The position numbers and the translations under genes are program-made. From Halichondria panicea (lineage: Eukaryota; Porifera; Demospongiae; Suberitida; Halichondriidae), in assembly GCF_963675165.1 (NCBI RefSeq), contig NC_087391.1, positions 1,941,001 through 2,005,000 on the forward strand: a DNA stretch of 64,000 nucleotides, read 5' to 3'. The first letter of the stretch is position 1. Each line of letters starts with the position of its first letter. Of this stretch, positions 11,157-21,932 are shown piece by piece. The notes beneath the pieces were generated by a model that did no database searches, was not told where the DNA came from, and saw only the letters and a list, made by a program, of their open reading frames with translations.

Positions 11157-12887
11157 CTAGAATACAGATCTATTTGAGATATATCTGTCATAGACGTCCT
11201 CAACCAAAGTATGAACGCTGACTATGTCATCTCTTTCTCTCCTCTTGTACCAGCGAGCAAGTAGACAAAACAGTACAAGCCCAACCAAAGTCACCACAGT
11301 AGCAACGGATGAGAAGATCAACTTGTGATGCGCTAAACCATATTTAGAAAACGAGAAGGTAGTTATCAAATCGGATATTCCACTAGAAGAAATGACAATA
11401 CACCACACATAGCCCTGCAAAAGACCGCGCATATTGGAAGGTGACTGAGCAGAAACAAACTCCATTAAAGAAAAGATATAGTATAGAAATAATGATAGCA
11501 ACACTCAAAACATAGATGTAGGCTAGTGCAATGTGAACATGATGGTAGAAATAGAAGTACACACAGATCAGTACGCAGAAGAAGGAGATGATTACAATAA
11601 GTAGGAAAGACACACCAATACGTCGGATTGAGCTTGGAGTCAAGTGTCCGATTAGTGGGAAAATAACGAGCTCATGCAAAACAGGAACAGGGCAGTAAGC
11701 AAACCCAGGTCATAAGTGAAAAACTTAATCACATGTGAGTGGCATCTGTTGGCTGTCTGTTGCATTCGCAACATTTCCAAATGGATCAGCTTTGAGTACA
11801 ATATTATTTACAATTCTCGATTGCATTTTGAATGAGAAAAAGCTCAGCCATAAGGGTGCAGTGAGAGCTAATATTCGTAAGAGAGTTTTCACATCTTCAA
11901 CTTGCTCTACTGTAAATGGTCCACCATACTTTGTCTTCCCAAGGTCTAGTCTAGAAGGTATGCCGTCTTCCCAGTATGTGAGAGCACTGCAATTAGTAGG
12001 GGCCTTGTGTTTTGCAGCATACTTCAAGACACGGTAGATCGTCTTAATAGATTGTGGAGATTTTGGTTCAATAATAAGCCATTTTGGAGTGAGGAAAAAG
12101 TCTGAGATGAGAACAATTGACACGCTAACTACAGATATCAAGCTCCAAACTGTCTGAAAATCACTTCCGAAACAAAACAAGCCCGTGAGAGAACTCACTA
12201 AACCAAACACCAAAAAACCAAGAAGCGACAAACCACGCTATGAAACTGGTGATGTTGGAGACCGAGTTGTCAGTCATTATTTTGATCAAGACCAATTTGC
12301 GGTAGAGTGACCAATAGAATAGCAAAACTACCAAATCCCAGAGATGAAGTGAACGTTACTAACCCAATTCTCAAACCAAGTAGGTACTCCATGATGGACT
12401 GTCTAGCTATCACCAATATACATTGCAGAATGGAAGTCGCAAACAATAGTATGAATGCAATCTTTGCCGATCGGTATCGCCCGATAAAGTTATCAGCAAT
12501 GTAGCCCGAAAGTAAAGCCATAACGACAAATACGACTGCAGGCACAATAGCAGAAATCAGGTCATCGTTCAAATGAAACAATATTGTTAGATTGCCCAAA
12601 TATCCAATTATAGAGATGGCTAGAACAGTCCAAATGAGCACTTCTAATACAGCTGCCTTTGAAGAAATCTTTTGCACTCTGCATTTAGGTTTGAGGTACT
12701 GACTGCGCCTTAGGATACTGTCCTCTGCCACGGGTTGCTTGATTAAACAGTTTTCTTCTCTAAGAGAATTCACTGTACCTGGCTCAGTATCATTGGTTAG
12801 ATCTCTGGACGCAAACACCACACGCTTTGTTGGTGAGTCCTTTACATAATACTCAGAAGTACTCATACTCAGCTTTGAGTCCGCCAT
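11157..12887 (-). pseudogene. Clade-1 transporter pseudogene
   Basis: Start (12887) and stop (11157) positions of a clade-1 gene are preserved, but the frame is broken at least four times. There is an extra base near 11474, a one-base loss near 11675 in the CATGCAAAACAGGAAC stretch, an extra base near 11743 and a four-base gain near 12275. The remaining open pieces are 12270-12887, 11725-12231, 11383-11679 and 11157-11504. The loss near 11675 is shared with the copy at 38008-39710. Confidence 0.88.
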
Positions 12888-12984
12888 ATAAACAGTTATA
12901 CATTAATTTTACTTTCACTATAATATCATTTGCTAATACAAGAGCTTTAAGATGCATGTGACTAGCCAAATATAGGAACTCACT

Positions 12985-13803
12985 ACAGGGTTTTGCAGAG
13001 TTCTTGCAACATGAACTTTTAACCAGTCTGCGCATGCGTAGAGATCTGCCACCATGTGATCAGTAAAAATGGATTCTAAAGTGAAGTCCAGGACTTGTAT
13101 CACTATGTAGCCAGCTGAGGCAAGCAGTAAAATCAGAAGTGGGCAGCCCAGAAGTCTATCTTGGGATGGTGTTGTCACTGTCAGTGGTCCTACAAGGCTG
13201 AAACACTGCCATTCGATTGAAGTCTTTATAAGGATACGGCCAACTTAAAATGTGTACAAAAGAAGGCCGCAAGATATATTACATGTCCGACTACAAAACT
13301 AGGGTATTAAAGCTTCCTCTTCTACCAAGTTCCTATTGGTTCGAACTCATGCATGGATGTATTGTTTTGACCACGATGTTAATCCCACTACAGTGAACTC
13401 TGCTACATTCTACAACATCCACGAGTTAGAGCTGGCACCACTGGTTGCAAGCTCGAAGTTTAATACACCAGGCTATGGTGACCTCTGCAAATTTTAACTC
13501 CTGCTGATGTATTAAACTCATGCTGCACTCACAAGATCACTATAATAAATTAATTTGGGGTTCAGACACTTCCACGCTGGAGTACTCTGGCTCACCAATT
13601 ACATCGTAATATCATTTCTGTACATATCACCCTCCACTGTTATAATTATGTGAAAAGAGAGTTTTGAGGCTGCCTTACTCATTTCCACACACATGCACTG
13701 TACTGACCCTTAGCTAATAGTCTGCGGTGAGATCAAAGGCAGATCTCTGCGCATGTGCAGACCGATTAAAAGTTTATGTTGCAAGAACTCTGCAAAACCC
13801 TGT
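12985..13803. mobile_element. DNA transposon-like element with ~65-bp inverted termini
   Basis: The ends are inverted copies of each other over about 65 bases, starting CAGGGTTTTGCAGAGTTCTT and ending in its complement, with a few mismatches. The insertion splits the 5' flank of the pseudogene at 11157-12887. Paralogous flanks (for example 7940-7965 and 18480-18505) run straight through this point, so both occupied and empty sites are visible. No transposase is encoded. The CAGGG terminus recalls hAT elements, but I could not find a clean 8-bp target duplication. Confidence 0.75.
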
Positions 13804-14227
13804 GTCATGCAGTATCGATTATAAACAATACCCTTCCTGACCACTATACTCCTCGGGTTCTCAATACAACTAAGACACCTACTACATGAACCTACTCCAA
13901 CTGTTCATAGCATTATAATAGGCTCGGGTTCAAGGCATGGCATACACAGAATTGTTTAGTATCTATGGCGTAGATCAAAGAGATTGTGAGTACTGCGAGT
14001 ACATAGCTATGACCACAAGGGCTTTAACCAATGAGCCTCAATCAGTGCCCAGTGGGCAACGCTCTACCCAGTTTTCAAAACAATAATTAGCCACACACAC
14101 AAACACAACAACAATAGCCACCAAGAGTAGATAAGAGTAAGAGAGTTGAACTGCTAGTAAAAGTATTTGCCTGCTCCTGCATCATCACTTGATACTAATT
14201 TGTTATGTTAATTAGCAACACTTCCCA
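13804..14227. other. Rest of duplicated 5' flank
   Basis: Continuation of the clade-1 5' flank after the inserted element, followed by AT-rich sequence. No gene. Confidence 0.55.
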
Positions 14228-14455
14228 GAAGAGGAGGTCCGATAACCATGCACCTAGCATTCTGAATATTTGTCTTTACAGATGTTGTTGAGAGAGTTAG
14301 AACTCCCCTATTACTAAAACTAGACCTAAAACAATATCAGAACAGAGGGCTAAGTCTAAAAAGAGTGTAACACCTACCTCTAAAAGCAGTTTTTTATAAA
14401 CATGCTGATTTAGCAAACATTAATGTTAGGCGCACGGTTGTCGGACCTCCTCTGA
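14228..14455. mobile_element. Small MITE-like element, ~40-bp inverted termini
   Basis: The left end (AGAGGAGGTCCGATAACCAT and following) is the imperfect reverse complement of the right end over about 40 bases. It lies at the truncated end of the adjacent transporter fragment and has no coding capacity. It may have taken part in the truncation (inference). Confidence 0.6.
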
Positions 14456-14540
14456 CTTCCCAGAAACTGCACATGCTGATTGTGCAGTTCCTGATACAGG
14501 AAATGCTACAAAACACAGACCACATTTTACAAACATAATG

Positions 14541-14945
14541 CAATTTTTGTCGATTGGTATCACCCATTATAGTTTTTGGTAATGTATCCTGAAAGTAAAG
14601 CCACAACGACAAATATGACTCCAGGCACAAATCTGGTCATCGTTCAAATGAAACAATATCGTTATATTTCTCATGTAAAGTTGACTAGAACATTCCAAAG
14701 GAGCACTAACACGGCTGCCTTTGAAGAAATCTTTCACATTTTGCATTTAGGCTTGAGGTACTGACTGCGTCTTAGGATCATGTCCCCTGCCACGGGTTGC
14801 TTGATTAAATAGTTTTTTCTCTAAAAGAATTCACTATACATGTACATGGCTTAGTATCATTAGTAAGAGCCCTAGACACAAAAACCACACGCTTTGTTGA
14901 TGAGCCAGACTCAGAACTACTCATAGTCAAGCTTTGGTCTGCCAT
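14541..14945 (-). pseudogene. N-terminal fragment of clade-1 transporter
   Basis: From the start codon at 14945 the sequence follows the first ~150 residues of the clade-1 proteins ([18 protein letters not shown]...), but with indels, including one near 14660, and an abrupt end near 14541. The 5' flank upstream is the standard clade-1 flank. Confidence 0.8.
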
Positions 14946-15385
14946 ATCAACAGTTATAAGTTCCCTACAATATCATTAATTTGCTAGTACAAGAGCTTTA
15001 AAATGCATGTGACTACATGTATCCAAATATAGGAACTCACAACCAGTATCAATTATAAACAATACCCTTCCTGACCACTATACTCCTCGGGTTCTCAATA
15101 CAACTAAGACACATACTACATGCACCTACTCCAACTGTGCATAGCATTGTAGTAGGCTGGGTTCAAGGCATGGCATACACAGAATTGTGACGTAGATCAA
15201 AGAGATTGTGAGTATTACTACTACTACGAGTACATAGCTATAACCACAAGGGCTTTAACCAATGAGCCACAATGGGTGTCTCTATTCATTGGACTGGACC
15301 ACTGGATTGGACTACTGGACTCTCCAGATTTTTCTTTAATAAAACAGAAGTACAGTAGATATACTAATATAGCAAATTTTTACTT
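14946..15385. other. Duplicated 5' flank
   Basis: Clade-1 5' flank as far as about 15270, then unrelated AT-rich sequence. No gene. Confidence 0.55.
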
Positions 15386-15742
15386 ACGGTATATCTTCTA
15401 ATTTATCGGACAGTAAAAAATAATTATTTTGAAAATTGTCCGGGTATAATTGGAACAGTAGAGCATGCAAAGTGTCCGGAACAAGCAAAGCAGCTGCATG
15501 CGAGCTAGCTAAATTTAATAGAATAGCGTGCAACTGAATAGTTGCACTAGCTATCTAAAACTAGCTACTCAAAGCTATCTAACTGCAGCACTGTAAGTTT
15601 TTCTTGCCATCTATGAATGTAACTCAACTTTTCAAGGTATTGTCCGGCACTAGAGTGTCCGTTGTATTAGAACAACGAAAATTGCTCAAAAGAGTGTCCG
15701 GGGTAATTAGAAGTGTCCGATAAATTAGAAGATATACGGTAT
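15386..15742. mobile_element. MITE with perfect 23-bp inverted core
   Basis: TATATCTTCTAATTTATCGG plus ACA near the left end is perfectly inverted near 15712-15736 at the right end. The outer bases (TACGGTATA) are nearly inverted too. TGTCCGG-type sub-motifs recur inside. No coding capacity. The ends resemble those of the MITEs at 24054, 25758, 44474 and 60236. Confidence 0.75.
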
Positions 15743-16694
15743 TTATTTTTACAATATAATTTCACCTTTAACTTCATTATTTTCCTACTGCGCATGCGTC
15801 CATCCTAAATACCTCATGGTCTTTACATAGTAATGGAGAAGGAGAAGATGATTGTGAGCAAGATTTATCTAAACAATCAAGCAATGTTGTACGAAATTGT
15901 CAAACAGTTAAGACACAAATTGTTCACTGATTCTGTTCTTTTTCTCATAAGGTTGGCATTTCCTGACCACTACACTCCTCGGGTTCTCAATACAACTAAG
16001 ACACCAACTACATGCACCTACTCCAACTGTTCATAGCATTGTAATAGGCTCGGGTTCAAGGCATGGCATATATACACATAGCTTCTATGACGTAGATCAA
16101 AGAGATTGTGAGTACTGCGAGTACATAGCTATGACCACAAGGGCTTTAACCAATGAGCCTCAATCAGTGCCCAGTGGGCAACGCTCTACCCAATTTTCAA
16201 GACAATAATTAGCCACACACACAAACACAACAACAAAAGCCACCAAGCTACACGGTTAGCTAACTTTTCTCTGCCACACAGTTGCTACCTAATGTTTTGC
16301 GAGCATCAAACATGTGCGAACTTTGCGATAGTTGATCAATTCGCAACAATAAAATCCGCAAAACCTAAATTATTACTAGTAAATACACACGATCATTGCC
16401 AGAACGCAATAGTTAGATCGCAAAGGGTCAAATTTCCTGCTGATTTGGCTCATTCGCAAAGGTTTTTCACCCGCAAAATATTCTAGTAATACGGATCTGA
16501 CAACAATGGTTGCCAAAGGATGTACAGTGTTCAGGTAGTTAAGGAAGTGACAAAATTTTCGTATAACTATTATACGTACTTTATGCGAACTTAATGCACG
16601 CGATAATTATATCTAATACATAATAATTATCAACAAAATGTTCTAAGCAAAATAATTTATAATTATTGTAAACAAAAATACTAGCCAGTACGCG
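15743..16694. other. Intergenic, duplicated flanks
   Basis: About 15955-16260 is a further copy of the clade-1 5' flank with no gene attached. About 16495-16694 resembles the 3' flank of the array. An open frame at 16292-16486 has no recognisable content and overlaps an AT-rich insert. Confidence 0.5.
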
Positions 16695-18407
16695 CTAGAA
16701 TACAGATCTATTTGAGATATATCTGTCGTAGACGTCCTCAACCAAGGTATGAACGCTGACTATGTCATCTCTTTCTCTCCTCTTGTACCAGCGACCAAGT
16801 AGACAAAACAGTACAAACCCAACCAAAGTCACCACGGTAACAACAGATGAGTAGATCAACATAAAATACGCTTTCGAGGATAAGTGACTTATCTCATAAT
16901 TAATCAGTTGAGCTATTGAATCAGAAAAGATGACAATACACCACACATAGCCCTGCAAAAGACCGCGCATATTGTAAGGTGACTGAGCACAAACAAACTC
17001 CATTAAAGAAGGTAATAGTATCGAATAAATGATAGCTACACTCAAAACATGGATGTAGGCTAGTGCAATGTGAACATGATGGTAGAAATAGAAGTACACA
17101 CAGATCAATACGCAGAAGGAGGAGATGATCACAATAAGCATGAAAGACACACCAATACGTCGGATTGAGCTTGGAGTCAAGTGTCCGATTAGTGGGAAAA
17201 CAATGAGCTCATGCACAACAATTAACAGGGCAATAAGCAAACGCAGGTCATAAGTGAAAAACTTTATCACATGTGAGGCGCATCGTTGGCTGTCCGTCGT
17301 ATTCGCACCATTTCCAAATGGATCAGCTTTAAGCATGTATACAATGTTTGATTGTATGTGGAATGATAACAAGCTCAGCCATAAGGGTGCAGTGAGAGCT
17401 AATATTCTTAAGAGAGTTTTCACATCTTCAACTTGCTCTACTGTAAATGGTCCACCATACTTTGTCTTCCCCAAGTCTATTCTACACGGTATGTCTTCTT
17501 CCCAGTATGTGAGAGCACTGCGATTAGTAGGAGATTTGTGTTTTGCAGCATATTTCAAGACACGGTAAATCGTCTTAATAGACTGTGGAGATGTTGGTTC
17601 AAAAATAAGCCATTTTGGACTGAGAAAAAAGTCAGAGATGAGAACAATTGACATGCCAACTACAGATAACAAGCTCCAAACTTTCTGAAAATCAGTTCCG
17701 AAACAAACCGAGCTTGTGGTATGAGAGAACTCACTAAACCAAACACCAAAACAGAAAGAAGCGACAAACCACGATATGAAACTAGTGATGTTGGAGACCG
17801 AGTTGTCAGTCATTTGATCCAGACCAATTTGCGATAGAGTGACAAATAGAATAGCAAGACTACCATATCCTAGAGATGAAGTGAACGTTACTAATCCAAT
17901 ACTCAAACCAAGTGGGTACTCCACAATGGACTGTTTGACTATCACCAATATACACTGCAAAATAGAAGTTACAAACAATAGTATGAATGCTATCTTTGCA
18001 GATCTGTATCGTCCAATATACTTATCGGCAATGTACCCTGAAAGTAAAGCCACAATGACAAATATAACTGCAGGAACAATAACAGAAATCGGATCATCGT
18101 TCAAATGAAACAATATATTTATATTTCTCAAATATCCAAATGTAAAGTTGACTAGAACATTCCAAATGAGCACTAATACAGCTGCCTTTGAAGAAATCTT
18201 TCGCATTCTGCATTTAGGCTTGAGGTACTGACTGCGCCTTAGGATCATGTCCTCTGCCACGGGTTGCTTGATTAAGCAGTTTTCTTCTCCAAGCGAATTC
18301 AATGTACCTGGCTCAGTATCATTAGTAAGAGCCCTGGACACAAAAAGTACACGCTTTGTTGATGAGCCAGGCTCAGAACTACTCATACTCAAGCTTGGGT
18401 CCGCCAT
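16695..18407 (-). CDS. SLC15/POT-like transporter, clade 1, intact
   Basis: Intronless 570-aa frame, the third complete clade-1 copy. It has GYIADKYIGRYR with the conserved Asp, [16 protein letters not shown], and the loop [18 protein letters not shown]. The extracellular loop after the central helix differs from the 333 and 6130 copies (MLKADPFGNGANTTDSQ instead of VLEPEPFLPG) and is instead like the 8206, 11725 and 38478 copies. [17 protein letters not shown] and the [11 protein letters not shown] tail are intact. Its N-terminus lacks the five-residue acidic insertion of the first two copies. With the fragments at 18661 and 19243 it forms a block repeated at 38008-41106. Confidence 0.88.
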   Translation of the reverse strand: MADPSLSMSSSEPGSSTKRVLFVSRALTNDTEPGTLNSLGEENCLIKQPVAEDMILRRSQYLKPKCRMRKISSKAAVLVLIWNVLVNFTFGYLRNINILFHLNDDPISVIVPAVIFVIVALLSGYIADKYIGRYRSAKIAFILLFVTSILQCILVIVKQSIVEYPLGLSIGLVTFTSSLGYGSLAILFVTLSQIGLDQMTDNSVSNITSFISWFVASFCFGVWFSEFSHTTSSVCFGTDFQKVWSLLSVVGMSIVLISDFFLSPKWLIFEPTSPQSIKTIYRVLKYAAKHKSPTNRSALTYWEEDIPCRIDLGKTKYGGPFTVEQVEDVKTLLRILALTAPLWLSLLSFHIQSNIVYMLKADPFGNGANTTDSQRCASHVIKFFTYDLRLLIALLIVVHELIVFPLIGHLTPSSIRRIGVSFMLIVIISSFCVLICVYFYFYHHVHIALAYIHVLSVAIIYSILLPSLMEFVCAQSPYNMRGLLQGYVWCIVIFSDSIAQLINYEISHLSSKAYFMLIYSSVVTVVTLVGFVLFCLLGRWYKRRERDDIVSVHTLVEDVYDRYISNRSVF

Positions 18408-18660
18408 ATCAACAGTTATGATTTCCTTATTAATTTGCTAATACAAGAGCTTTAAGATGCATGTGACTAGCCAAATATAGGAACTCACAATCAGTATCAA
18501 TTATAAACAATACCTTTCCTGACCACTACACTCCTCGGGTTCTCAATACAACTAAGACACCTACTACATGCACCTACTCCAACTGTGCATAGCATTATAG
18601 TAGGCTGGGTTCAAGGCATGGCATACGCAGAATTGTTGTAGCTTCTATGAGGTAGATCAA
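18408..18660. other. Shared clade-1 5' flank
   Basis: Standard 5' flank (CATGTGACTAGCCAAATATA and following) upstream of the 18407 start codon. It matches 39720-39960 closely. Confidence 0.6.
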
Positions 18661-18757
18661 AGTCCAGGGCTCAGTATGAGCCCTGGACACAACACTTTGT
18701 TGATAAGCCCTCTACATCAGACTCGGAACTACTCATACTCAGCTTTGCGTCCGCCAT
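18661..18757 (-). pseudogene. N-terminal remnant of clade-1 transporter
   Basis: A start codon at 18757 and about 30 codons related to the clade-1 N-terminus ([17 protein letters not shown]), then a jump. The same remnant in the same context is at 39961-40064, so it predates the block duplication. Confidence 0.7.
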
Positions 18758-19242
18758 ATTATAAACAGTTATACATTTACTCTCACTTCTATAATATCAT
18801 TTTCTAATACAAGAGCTTTAAGGATAGCATGTGACTAGCCAAATACTATCAGTGTCAAACAATTCCCTTCTGTGTACTATTCATAACATACAATAGGCTT
18901 GAGTTCCGGCATGGCATACCATATAGCGGGTAATCTTCGGGGGAAGGGGGGGGGGGCAAAATATTTGGGGTTGAGCAATAATTCAGCCAGTTCGTGAATC
19001 TTATTTTTGTGGTTGCTGCTTGCACTGCGGGTAAAGGTACATGTAGTCAAGTTCACTTCATTTGTGGGTAAAATACTTATGGTCCACTGCCACGAAAATC
19101 CCGAAAATGTTGCCCCCAGGAAATTACCAGTACACAGAAATGAAATAAAAATTAGTTAACACAATTAAAGCATTTGGTATAACATTTTTGGAAGGTGACA
19201 AGGGAAAACAATTTTGAGTGTATATGACTGACATACACGTAA
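18758..19242. other. Intergenic; duplicated with 40065-40545
   Basis: Follows 40065-40545 with indels, including a poly-G run near 18940-18956 absent from the other copy. Contains a TACCATATAGCGGG sequence like a MITE terminus. No gene. Confidence 0.6.
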
Positions 19243-19765
19243 TCAATTAACATCAGGTCTTTCGGGGAGATATCGGTCGTATACTTCTTCCACCCACATA
19301 TGAGTCGTAACATCGTCTCTAACTCTCCCCGTATACCAGCGAGCAAGCAGACCGAACGATACCAACCCTATCAAACTGAGCAGAGCAGATACAACAGTAT
19401 GCACTAATAAAACAACCTTGTTATCTTCAAAGCCACGCGTCATGTAATAGACCAGGCTGGCGATTGCATATGTGAAAGAATTGATGCACCACACATAGCC
19501 AAGAAGGAGACCGCGCATATTGTAGGGAGACTGAGCAGACACAAACTCAACTAAAGCAGTCAACATCAATAAGGCGATCAGACACAAACTGAACGTGTGG
19601 CCATAAGCCAACACAACTGGAATATAATTCGTAGTAAATGGACAAAGAATGTTCAAATTGCAGTAAGCACAGTTGCAGCACCAATACGTGCCTAAATAGC
19701 AGGTAAATCGCCAGCTCGTAAATCACAATGAATGAGAATCATAGCAACCAAGTACCAATCATTGT
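19243..19765 (-). pseudogene. C-terminal fragment of clade-2 transporter
   Basis: Close copy of the last third of the intact gene at 40546-42168 ([17 protein letters not shown] and the [11 protein letters not shown] tail are readable in 19243-19656). There are indels near 19640 and 19700 and a sharp end at about 19765, just before a poly-C run. The N-terminal two thirds are gone. Confidence 0.85.
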
Positions 19766-19903
19766 CCGCCCCCCCCCCCCTGTATGAAGCCCTGAATTAA
19801 TTAATAAGGCTGGTATACAAGCTAGCACAATGAAGCCAATTGAAAACTAAACACATTTCTTACTAGAAACTAAACACATTTTTATACCATCTATCATAAC
19901 AGA

Positions 19904-21460
19904 TTAGTATAGAGTACTTCCAAAGCTGTGATTGTCAGAAGCGAGATATTTTTCATAGGCATCTTCCACCCACCTGTGTGGAGTAGCTATATCATCTCTC
20001 ACTCTCATCTTGTACCAGCGGCTCAATATTTCCAACAATACGAAACCAGTGACACTCCAGAGAGTTGCCATCGAGCTGTAGGCAATCGAACAATATCGAG
20101 GGTCAGAACACACTGTGTGGAATACCCCTGCTATAATGTTAGCGACAATGTTTGACATAATTATAGTCATTTGACCACATAATAGCCCTTTCATTTGGTG
20201 CGGGGATTGTGCACAGACAAACTCAATGGCAAAAGTTAGCAGGATCACTTTTAGAGGGGCTGAGATCAGAGAATGCATGATCCAAAACCAGTCCGAGTCG
20301 TAAGGATCAGTTAGCTCTTTGTTATAGTCTAGACCTGAGACCACTAATGAGATACCATCGTAAAAAATGAGGCAAATCCGATTTTCTTCAAGGTATAATG
20401 GGCACTGCAAAGAGAAGCTCATAGATTGCTATAAAACCAACCACCCAGAGCGACGTTTCATAGGAGAATGACCTGATCATGACATCGCTGTACAATTTTG
20501 GGAAGCCAATATCGTGGATTCAAAGTCTTTCACATACGCAAACTGCTGAAAAAGATAGTATAAAGTGAAAATGAAGCCAAAGGACACACTGAGAGCAAGC
20601 ATTCGCAAAACATTTTTCACATTCTCAGTTGTAAACGAATCTCCATATCCCAAGTCAATTCTAGAGGGTATAGCATCTTCGTAGTAAGTGAGAGCACTGC
20701 GATTGAAGGAAGCCTTGTGCTTTTTAGCAAACTTGAGAACTTTGAAAATCATTTGGAAGGATTGAGGATGCTTGTGTTTTAAAATAAGCAACTTATTCAA
20801 AAGCAAAAAATCGGAGCACAATACAATGCATAAAAAAACTACTGGCACAAGAGACATGACTTGCAAAGAGCTGTTTCCCTCGCCTGCTCAGCAGTCGGTT
20901 AGAACTCTCTTAAATAACGAGTGGATCCAGTTCCCAGCATAGAGACAGGCCACAAACCATACAATGAAACTTGTCACATTAGCTGAAGATGCATCAGGCA
21001 TTTGATCAAGACGTACTGCAATGAAGTTACCAAAATCATAGTTCGACCACAAAATGAATCAACATGAACAAAATTGAAGATGGAGCATACACAAGGTCTT
21101 CGGCAATGGGTGAATCGACGCAAAGTTGGAGTACGGAGGCCATTATTGAAGCTACAAAGTAAATCAAAAACCAGCTCTCACCATAGTGAAGTTGCCACAC
21201 TTAGTATCAGCTATCCATCCAGACAGTAATGCAAACACAAACCATGGAACATAGGGCAGAAAGATAACGTCGGATTAAGGTGCTCTCTATTTTCAAACAC
21301 TGTTAGAAATGCTGTGAACAGGTTATCCAAAGAGCCAAAACCAATACTAACAAGGAATGTCCACAGCAAAATTAGAAGAGCGCCTTTTGAAGTAATTTTA
21401 TCCGAGTCCACCTAAATCTGTACCTTACTTTATAGCATCGCCATCTGGTGAAATTGAGGC
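19904..21460 (-). pseudogene. Transporter pseudogene, clade 6
   Basis: A diverged member of the family in pieces. 21211-21460 has the basic KVRYRFRW stretch and the first helix (ITSKGALLILLWTFLVSIGF). 20477-20866 has the KHKASFNRSALTYYEDAIPS loop. 19904-20422 has AQSPHQMKGLL and a VEDAYEKYLAS tail. Frame changes lie near 20440, 20880-21200 and 21411. Its N-terminal basic stretch is most like that of the gene at 42362-44020. A second, more decayed copy is at 27547-28655. Confidence 0.82.
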
Positions 21461-21932
21461 TTCTCAGTATAAACAACTGGTTGATTGACTGGTAGATCGA
21501 GAGTGCCAAGAAATTCATTACTGAGATATGGCAGCCACCAAGCATATTCAACAGCAAGGGGAAAAAGACAGAAAAAACAGTCAAAACACCACCCAAAAAC
21601 TGGCAACCAAACTGGAAACCACTCTTATTATGAACATCTTATGTGTATAATTTGCGATACCTTGAAAATGACAATGTATGCACATCATTTACTATATGAA
21701 AGGCACCTTAATTTTACCCTGTGACACGGTATATACATTACTGTGCTATGATAATTGTACTGCACTTAATTGAAAGAAAGCTAATTGAGAATACTATCAC
21801 GTGACTATGTGACTATAGTGATGCCGTGTGAGTACATAGTGATGTCACATCATTAGTCTAAAAGGACACGTTGAAAGGTTACTGTATAGTATATGAACAT
21901 GTAGTAGTTAGGCAAATGTAGCTAGGCAAAAC
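21461..21932. other. Intergenic, upstream of the Delta-like gene
   Basis: About 21547-21600 also occurs at 28856-28908, the outer edge of the duplication that includes the clade-6 pseudogenes. The remainder would be the promoter and 5' UTR of the gene starting at 21933; no specific element is recognisable. Confidence 0.5.

Noticed and set aside
16292-16486. 64-codon open frame
   Set aside because: No similarity to anything recognised and no supporting context.
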